A program made the translations under genes and the position numbers. A model generated the notes under the pieces. The model was given only the letters and a program-made list of their open reading frames with translations, was not told where the DNA came from and did no database searches. Shown here piece by piece: positions 1-4,949 of a stretch of 13,342 bases of DNA; positions within the stretch are counted from its first letter, which is position 1, and the number at the start of each line of letters is the position of its first letter. The DNA lies in the NCBI GenBank assembly GCA_039029935.1, contig JBCCFC010000230.1, positions 1-13,342 on the forward strand, given 5' to 3'. The DNA is from G039029935 sp039029935. Lineage in GTDB: Bacteria > Chloroflexota > Anaerolineae > Caldilineales > Caldilineaceae.

Positions 1-3
1 AAT

Positions 4-76
4 AGATTGGTCAATTGGATTTTTCATCTCCAAATTTTTCAAAAAATTGGGGATGACAAATCCATTGGACCAATCT
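4..76. repeat. 73-bp near-perfect palindrome (MITE/REP-like hairpin)
   Basis: Two 36-bp arms meet around a single base at position 40. The left arm (4-39) and the reverse complement of the right arm (41-76) differ at only 5 positions. The ends read AGATTGGTC and GACCAATCT, and the tip is an A/T-run hairpin (CCAAATTTTT facing AAAAAATTGG). It lies 15 bp beyond the stop of the minus-strand isomerase gene, so it could act as a 3' stem-loop for that transcript. No transposase is adjacent. A shorter element with the same end sequences lies at 2922-2944, which suggests a dispersed non-autonomous repeat. The structure is read directly; the mobile origin is inference. Confidence 0.75.
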
Positions 77-91
77 CCGCGCCTCAAGACT

Positions 92-943
92 CTACCCACG
101 CACAATCCCCGCTATCTCAAACGCCGCCGCCAACGTCGCATACGTCTGCGTCGCCGCGGCCAATGCATCATACTCCGGTCGCTTCTGTACCATAAAACTA
201 ATCTCCGCCGAAATATAATCCGTATATCCCGCTGCTTGCATGGCCTTCAAATAATACACGTAGTCAAACTCACCTTCGCCCGGAATCAGAAACTCAAAGT
301 CAGGCACTTGACCACGCTCATCCTTGACATGGGTGTGGATGGTGTGTGGTGCTATGGCCGACACCGACTCATCAATCGAGATGCCTTGGATGTTGAAGTG
401 GCTGATGTCAAAGTTAATCTTCAAATAGGGCGAATCGACCAACTGCAATAATTCCAACACACGGTCTGGTGTGTCAATGGCCGCACCGACATGAGGTTCC
501 ATCGCAATCGTCACGCCTTTGCTGGCCGCGTAGTCAACCAGTTCATGGGTGCGCTCCACCAGCAGCGACTTGGTTTCATCCCATGTATCAGGACTTCCCC
601 CCGTCGTGGTGTCAATGCTCGGTGGCACATCCATACCCAAGTCCTCGGCCCAATCGACGGCCAAATCCACCGTGCCTTTGAGCCGTGACATGTTCTCTTG
701 ATGCTCATCGGCATCCATTGCCATCAGACTGCGATGTCCGGCAATGGCGGGTAAGTCCAGATTGTGCTGTTGGAGCAAGCCAGCAATGCGACTACGCTCG
801 GCACGGTCCAGTGTACTCAATTCGGTAGTGAAGCCGGGGATGACGGTGATTTCGACGCCATCATAGCCCAATGCGGCCAAATGGCTGAGCGCGGTGTCAA
901 TGGGAATTTTTGGCATTCCCCATGTGCTGAATCCAAGTTTCAT
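92..943 (-). CDS. Sugar phosphate isomerase/epimerase-like TIM-barrel protein
   Basis: This 283-residue protein has the layout of the xylose isomerase-like TIM-barrel family (AP endonuclease 2 superfamily), which interconverts or dehydrates sugars and polyols in the cytoplasm using a divalent metal. It opens with MKLGFSTWGM, the usual first strand. Likely metal ligands are visible in order: Glu149 in MEPH, Asp179 and His182 in FDISHF, His203/His205 in HTHVKD, and Glu247 in SAEIS. PGEGEFDY at 221-228 matches the family's G-E-G segment before the last ligand. The length is normal for the family. The start is supported by AAGGAGA at 949-955, five bases upstream. The gene stands alone and divergent from the next operon, with its own promoter at 1006-1034 and a 73-bp palindrome after the stop. 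The substrate cannot be told from sequence. Confidence 0.88.
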   Translation of the reverse strand: MKLGFSTWGMPKIPIDTALSHLAALGYDGVEITVIPGFTTELSTLDRAERSRIAGLLQQHNLDLPAIAGHRSLMAMDADEHQENMSRLKGTVDLAVDWAEDLGMDVPPSIDTTTGGSPDTWDETKSLLVERTHELVDYAASKGVTIAMEPHVGAAIDTPDRVLELLQLVDSPYLKINFDISHFNIQGISIDESVSAIAPHTIHTHVKDERGQVPDFEFLIPGEGEFDYVYYLKAMQAAGYTDYISAEISFMVQKRPEYDALAAATQTYATLAAAFEIAGIVRG

Positions 944-961
944 GATGTTCTCCTTGTGAAA

Positions 962-985
962 GTTGAAAGGTTGAAAGGTTGAAGG
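962..985. repeat. Triple 8-bp tandem repeat in a 5' untranslated region
   Basis: Three head-to-tail copies of GTTGAAAG (the last ends GG) lie between the promoter and the ribosome-binding site of the minus-strand isomerase gene. They fall inside the predicted leader RNA. A slippage-prone microsatellite is the simplest reading; a regulatory role is only possible. Confidence 0.6.
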
Positions 986-1005
986 TATGTTTCTGCCGTC
1001 GTGGT

Positions 1006-1034
1006 ATTATAGCCCTGTCTATGAATGAATGCAA
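1006..1034 (-). promoter_or_regulatory. Sigma70-type promoter of the isomerase gene
   Basis: On the minus strand a perfect TATAAT (1006-1011) sits 17 bp from TTGCAT (1029-1034). This places the transcript start near position 999 and gives a leader of about 55 nt before the start codon at 943. The -10 is consensus and the -35 is partial. Confidence 0.55.
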
Positions 1035-1077
1035 TGGGCTTGAAAAAGATAAGTAACCAGACCTAAGTCACAAACCA

Positions 1078-1107
1078 ACTCATTAGAGTTGTTGCAAAAT
1101 AATGAGT
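1078..1107. repeat. 8-bp inverted repeat around GAGTTGTTGCAAAA
   Basis: ACTCATTA (1078-1085) and TAATGAGT (1100-1107) are perfect inverted arms around a 14-bp spacer. The spacer, GAGTTGTTGCAAAA, resembles some insertion-sequence termini, but no matching second end or transposase is visible. It may be an operator or a relic end. Confidence 0.4.
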
Positions 1108-1181
1108 ACTTTTCCGTGTTCAGCTCAATGAGGTATACAAGCAGGATGGAACGGACAGTATTTGCGGAGGAGGAAGAAATT

Positions 1182-1304
1182 ATGGAATCTATTTTTGAAC
1201 GACGAGAAGCAAAGGCACGTGAAGAAGTTCGACTTTTTGTGTGTGGATTCTATCAACAGATTGACATAGTTGCACCGCCTATGCTATCCTACTGCCATAA
1301 ATGA
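1182..1304 (+). CDS. Possible 40-residue ORF, unrecognised
   Basis: An open frame runs to a TGA at 1302-1304. The whole frame is open from ATG 1089, but the only good ribosome-binding site is GGAGGAGG at 1166-1173, nine bases before ATG 1182, so that start is preferred. The product begins with a charged helix (MESIFERREAKAREEVRLF) and then loses clear character. It resembles no family I recognise. It may be the tail of a degraded gene, since the frame continues a charged Glu-rich stretch upstream. Its 3' end overlaps the promoter-terminator unit at 1261-1376, which argues against a conserved gene. Confidence 0.22.
   Translation: MESIFERREAKAREEVRLFVCGFYQQIDIVAPPMLSYCHK
1261..1290 (+). promoter_or_regulatory. 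Sigma70-type promoter upstream of a short transcript
   Basis: TTGACA (1261-1266) is a perfect -35. TATCCT (1285-1290) follows after 18 bp as a plausible -10. The expected start is near 1297. The nearest feature downstream is the terminator ending at 1376, then the VMAP gene at 1423. Confidence 0.5.
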
Positions 1305-1376
1305 TGGCACAGGGTTCGTCAAGGTGCAATGAAGCGGGGATGAGCCTATTACCAGTGGTTGGGGATAGGCTTTTTT
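1297..1376 (+). ncRNA. Candidate small RNA or attenuated leader
   Basis: The unit is bounded by a sigma70-like promoter (1261-1290) and a strong intrinsic terminator (1343-1376), giving a predicted RNA of about 80 nt. Inside, GCAC (1307-1310) can pair with GTGC (1324-1327) to form a 5' stem before the terminator hairpin. No known riboswitch or RNA family was recognised. Because the VMAP operon starts 47 bp after the T-tract, it could be a leader with conditional termination rather than a free small RNA. Confidence 0.35.
1343..1376 (+). terminator. Intrinsic terminator before the VMAP operon
   Basis: AGCCTAT (1343-1349) pairs with ATAGGCT (1365-1371) around a 15-nt loop and is followed by a run of six T (1371-1376). 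This is a textbook rho-independent terminator in the plus direction. Confidence 0.75.
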
Positions 1377-1422
1377 GTTGTAAGCATACTATAAATCATT
1401 TCACGGTTTGTTTAGATAGTGC

Positions 1423-2901
1423 ATGAGTATCAAATCAATTCTAGGGAGCATGGCCGAACAGTTGGATAACGAGTTGGGATATTACGAGCCAACGGAGTTT
1501 CGTGCGTTTCTGGCCGATTGTGTCCCAGACATTGCGGGTGAAATTCGCTATGATCAAGCACCCTACTATATTTGGCGTCAAATTTTGGAAAAGGTTGATG
1601 AACGCAGTTGGATGGGGAAGGTGATTGTGCATACCCTGACACTGGTCTCAGCACCAGACTATCAAGAGGCACTCCTAAAAACAGAGCTTGTCTACTATGT
1701 CATCAAATGCGAATTGGGTAGGGAAGAGCTACAACGCATCTATATGCGTAGTAAGGCGACAATTGTTTCGGAATTACCTCCGGTGATTTTCGATATACCG
1801 GCATCGGTGATCAATCTACTCTGGGAGATGATGATGCAGGAAAAGGAAAATCGCAGGCGACTCCCCATCCTTGATTTTGCACAACGATTGGTCTATGTGA
1901 CCCAAAAACGTGCGCTGGACACAGCCCCCATCATTCATCAGGAGCTTCAACGCTGGATTGAGCGTGCCTATCGCATCTTGTCGAGCGAAATCACGGATGA
2001 TGACATCACCCAAATGCGCAAGGAAATCAAGAAAGAGTTTAGTGGTGTGGTTGAAGAAGATTATGCCCATCTATTGATTGAAATCGAACAGAAAGCGATT
2101 TATGGCAGTGATGAATATTATGTTGAATTTATCTTGTGGGATGCACAGAAGAACCAGCATGAATTGGGTCGGACAGAAGAGCCTATCAAAAAGTCTGCGA
2201 TTCCTGACTTACTCACAGACATCTTGGAAAAACATCATCAATACTGGCAAGCGGGTCGGTTGATTTTAGAGTTTAGTCTTCCCTTTAAATTGTTCTCAAT
2301 GGATATCCACGAATGGGAAGATGAGATACTGGAAAATCGTTTTAGTGCAGTGTATCCCATTCATATTCGTTCACTGGAGCGACAGAAACTCTTCAAACGG
2401 GCCAAGATTGATCGCAAAGCAGATATTGTCACCGAACAATGGAAAGAATGTTGGGCTACTTTCTCACAATCCGAAAATCACTACCAATTTCAAGAGGAAC
2501 ATGTTTTCTGGGTTGAGACAATCCAGTATTGTGCTGATCCTGTCATCTGGTCCGGCGAATTGAGGGAAGAGCCGGACAAGCACTGTGTCGCCTTTGCCTT
2601 TGATCCATGCACACATGATGTACAAATCGAGATTTTACGGCGCATGACGCTCTTTGCAGGATTATTGGGAACGGTCTGGGTCAGTGCTGCCTGTCAATCG
2701 CTCTTTGCCTCCACAGAAACCAAACAAGAGATGACACAATCGCTCAACAGTCAATCCATCAGACGCATTACACAGGAATTAAAAGCACAACGGAATAAAT
2801 ATCGCCGTCATCCAAAACACATCGCCAACTATTTGCGATACATGTGGGATACACCAGAACGGATTCCAAGGAAATATCTACCCGAAGTCCGTTTTTCGTG
2901 A
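1423..2901 (+). CDS. VMAP protein: EAD-like N-terminus plus VMAP-C domain
   Basis: This 492-residue protein appears to be the VMAP (vWA-MoxR-associated protein) member of the conflict system. Residues 1-80 or so form a compact helical unit with the pattern of effector-associated domains (EADs), death-like adaptors thought to recruit effectors by EAD-EAD contact: hydrophobic helices, then PYYIWRQILEKVDER at 47-61. A helical middle region (about 118-210) follows. The C-terminal part (about 215-492) carries VMAP-C hallmarks: YYVEFILWD at 232-240, LILEFSLPFKLF with DIHEWE at 280-299, and DPVIWSGELR at 372-381. It lies upstream of the MoxR gene on the same strand. No strong ribosome-binding site precedes ATG 1423; a TATAAAT at 1390-1396 may be the operon's -10, giving a short leader. 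ATG 1450 is an alternative start but would cut the EAD. VMAP-C is fairly sure, the EAD less so. It carries no visible catalytic domain. Confidence 0.8.
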   Translation: MSIKSILGSMAEQLDNELGYYEPTEFRAFLADCVPDIAGEIRYDQAPYYIWRQILEKVDERSWMGKVIVHTLTLVSAPDYQEALLKTELVYYVIKCELGREELQRIYMRSKATIVSELPPVIFDIPASVINLLWEMMMQEKENRRRLPILDFAQRLVYVTQKRALDTAPIIHQELQRWIERAYRILSSEITDDDITQMRKEIKKEFSGVVEEDYAHLLIEIEQKAIYGSDEYYVEFILWDAQKNQHELGRTEEPIKKSAIPDLLTDILEKHHQYWQAGRLILEFSLPFKLFSMDIHEWEDEILENRFSAVYPIHIRSLERQKLFKRAKIDRKADIVTEQWKECWATFSQSENHYQFQEEHVFWVETIQYCADPVIWSGELREEPDKHCVAFAFDPCTHDVQIEILRRMTLFAGLLGTVWVSAACQSLFASTETKQEMTQSLNSQSIRRITQELKAQRNKYRRHPKHIANYLRYMWDTPERIPRKYLPEVRFS

Positions 2902-2921
2902 GGGGTCGCTTTGAGACAGGG

Positions 2922-2944
2922 AGATTGGTCCATTGAACCAATCT
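2922..2944. repeat. 23-bp palindrome sharing ends with the 4-76 element
   Basis: AGATTGGT and ACCAATCT are perfect 8-bp arms around a 7-bp centre. Only the symmetric second and sixth centre bases break the palindrome. The end sequences match those of the 73-bp palindrome at 4-76, so this looks like a shortened copy lacking the middle. It lies between the VMAP stop (2901) and the MoxR start (2986), where it could form a processing or attenuation hairpin in the operon mRNA. Confidence 0.65.
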
Positions 2945-2985
2945 AACACAGCGAAATCACCATCACTGTATAAGAGGAGAATACC

Positions 2986-4101
2986 ATGACCGAACAGACA
3001 CACTGGCCGATTTTTACCGCCAATGGTACACCGCATGACAACATCATTCATTTGCCCGACCCACCGCCTTGGCGCACCTTCAAGGGGGAAATCCCATCCG
3101 GCCATCGTCATGCGCATGAATTGGAGGCCGAAGCCATTGCCAACCGTCAGCATGAGTTGCCACCACGCCGCACCACCAAGTTTGAGGCCAGCCCTGAAGA
3201 GATCGAACTGATCAACGCCGCCATCTATCTGCGTCGTCCGCTGTTGGTGACGGGCAAACCCGGCATCGGTAAATCGACGCTGGCCTATGCCATTGCGCAT
3301 GAACTCCAACTGGGTCCTGTACTGTTGTGGGCCATCAACTCACGCTCGACTTTGCAGGATGCGCTCTATCGCTATGATGCTATTGGACGACTGCAAGAGA
3401 CACAGATGCAACACAGGTCTCATCTACACCAGCAACATTTCCAAAGTACACATCAAAACCACGACAAGGGCAAGCCGCCCAAACCCGTTGCCATTGGCGA
3501 GTTTATCCGCTTGGGGCCATTGGGGACAGCACTCTTGCCCAGCAAGCGACCCCGTATCTTGCTGATTGATGAAATTGACAAGAGCGACATCGACCTTCCC
3601 CATGATCTGCTTAACATCTTTGAGGAAGGCAGCTTTGAGGTTCCAGAGTTGGTGCGATTAAAAACAAAGGGTGAGGCCAAGGATGAGCAACAGACAAAGA
3701 CCATCCATCACGTGCATACCCATGATGGCCTTGCCAGCGCGCCAGTCACAGGTGGTCATGTCACCTGCAACGCCTTCCCCATCGTCGTGTTGACCAGTAA
3801 TGGTGAGCGCGAGTTTCCTGCGCCCTTCCTACGCCGCTGCATTCGCCTCCACATCAACCCACCCAACGACGACAAGCTCAACCGCATTGTCAAAGCCCAC
3901 TTTGGCAACCTTGACGAGGCGCAGGAAGCACACTACATGTCGCTGATTTATGATTTTATCAATCGCCGTGACGAAGGCGACTTGGCAACCGACCAACTGC
4001 TCAACGCCATCTATCTCTCAGGGCTGAGTGTCGATCTAAATGCGCCAACACCCAATAAGCAGCAATTGATTGATGAAATCCTGCGCCGCCTATCTTTATA
4101 A
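2986..4101 (+). CDS. MoxR-type AAA+ ATPase of a vWA-MoxR-VMAP system
   Basis: This 371-residue AAA+ ATPase is of the MoxR group that pairs with vWA proteins as a chaperone-like switch. Visible motifs: Walker A GKPGIGKST at 90-98, Walker B LLIDEID at 192-198, sensor 1 VLTSN at 268-272, and the distal Arg pair in FLRRC at 281-285. The phrases AIGEFIRLGPLGTALLPSK (169-187), DLLNIFEEGSFEVPEL (207-222) and SNGEREFPAPFLRRC (271-285) are characteristic of the VMAP-associated subgroup. Residues 141-160 hold a histidine-rich insertion with six His, and HHVHTH at 241-246 adds four more; both are loop regions. GAGGAG at 2974-2979 lies six bases before the ATG. The gene follows VMAP by 84 bp and precedes DUF4058 by 29 bp, so one transcript is likely. 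It is expected to couple ATP hydrolysis to conformational control of the vWA partner. Confidence 0.93.
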   Translation: MTEQTHWPIFTANGTPHDNIIHLPDPPPWRTFKGEIPSGHRHAHELEAEAIANRQHELPPRRTTKFEASPEEIELINAAIYLRRPLLVTGKPGIGKSTLAYAIAHELQLGPVLLWAINSRSTLQDALYRYDAIGRLQETQMQHRSHLHQQHFQSTHQNHDKGKPPKPVAIGEFIRLGPLGTALLPSKRPRILLIDEIDKSDIDLPHDLLNIFEEGSFEVPELVRLKTKGEAKDEQQTKTIHHVHTHDGLASAPVTGGHVTCNAFPIVVLTSNGEREFPAPFLRRCIRLHINPPNDDKLNRIVKAHFGNLDEAQEAHYMSLIYDFINRRDEGDLATDQLLNAIYLSGLSVDLNAPTPNKQQLIDEILRRLSL

Positions 4102-4130
4102 AACAGGCATCTTGCCTTTCGGAGGTTTAC

Positions 4131-4937
4131 ATGTCATATCCATTTCCGGGGATGAATCCCTGGCTGGAACAGAGTCATTTATGGAAAGATGTTCACAATA
4201 CTTTGATTGTGATGTTGCGCGCCGAGCTTGCTCCACAGTTACGACCACAGTATTTTGTGGGGATTGAAAAGCACACCTACATTACGCTCTCGCCCAATCA
4301 ACCTTCATCGCGCTACCCAGATGTCTCCGTGATTCGTGACCGTTCAAGAGCTGACCCTCCGCCTGCATTGGCCGGGGTTGCTGTCCTCGATCCACCGACC
4401 GTCGAACCATTGGAGATTGACTTGCCCCAAACAGAAACCCTGGAATATCCTTACCTCAAGGTGCAGACCGTGCCTGAGGGTGAAGTTGTCACCGTGATTG
4501 AGATACTGTCTCATGCCAACAAACATGTCGGCGAAAATAGAGAAAGCTACCTCAGCAAACGACAGGACTATCTCAATGCCCATGTCAACTTTGTAGAGGT
4601 AGACCTGCTGCGCGCCAATCGCTCCATGCCCTTGACCGAGCAGGCGGGGAACAAGGATTATCGGCTCTTTATTCGACGTAGTGACCAGCGACAAAAAGCA
4701 TTACTCTATGCCTTTACTCTGCGTGACGCTATTCCCACCTTCCCGCTTCCCCTTCTGCCCGGTGATAATGAGCCGAAAGTCGATTTGGGGAAATTGTTAC
4801 AGGACATGTACGAAACCGCTGGCTATGACCTGATGATTGACTACACCCGACCACCCAAGCCAGCCCTCAGCCGGATAGATATGTTGTGGGCAGAGCGGCT
4901 TTTGGGTATTTCCGTTCAGAATAATGGGCGTAGGTAA
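4131..4937 (+). CDS. DUF4058 family protein, PD-(D/E)XK-like pattern
   Basis: This 268-residue protein is a clear DUF4058 member: it opens with PFPGMNPWLE (4-13), then WKDVH, and continues with YPDVSVI (62-68), VVTVIEILSHANK (119-131), SYLSKRQDYL (139-148) and VNFVEVDLLR (152-161). The order Asp64 ... Glu124-x-Leu ... Lys131/Lys143 resembles the metal site of PD-(D/E)XK nucleases, as in Uma2 proteins, but nuclease activity is inference and the family's function is not established to my knowledge. It is embedded in the conflict operon: GGAGGT at 4121-4126 precedes the start, the MoxR stop is 29 bp upstream, and the vWA gene starts 12 bp after its stop. This tight packing suggests co-expression and perhaps an effector or accessory role. 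Length is normal for the family. Confidence 0.88.
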   Translation: MSYPFPGMNPWLEQSHLWKDVHNTLIVMLRAELAPQLRPQYFVGIEKHTYITLSPNQPSSRYPDVSVIRDRSRADPPPALAGVAVLDPPTVEPLEIDLPQTETLEYPYLKVQTVPEGEVVTVIEILSHANKHVGENRESYLSKRQDYLNAHVNFVEVDLLRANRSMPLTEQAGNKDYRLFIRRSDQRQKALLYAFTLRDAIPTFPLPLLPGDNEPKVDLGKLLQDMYETAGYDLMIDYTRPPKPALSRIDMLWAERLLGISVQNNGRR

Positions 4938-4949
4938 ATCGTAAATATC

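Noticed and set aside
47..451. Plus-strand ORF of 134 codons over the isomerase gene
   Set aside because: Arg/Leu-rich translation with no family pattern, antisense to a gene with clear catalytic motifs.
1297..1376. Known riboswitch (c-di-GMP type) before VMAP
   Set aside because: A GCACAGGG string recalled the c-di-GMP riboswitch, but the segment is too short and the required second helix and conserved loop are missing.
2878..3309. 143-codon minus-strand ORF over the VMAP/MoxR junction
   Set aside because: Antisense shadow of the well-supported MoxR start; no recognisable domain.
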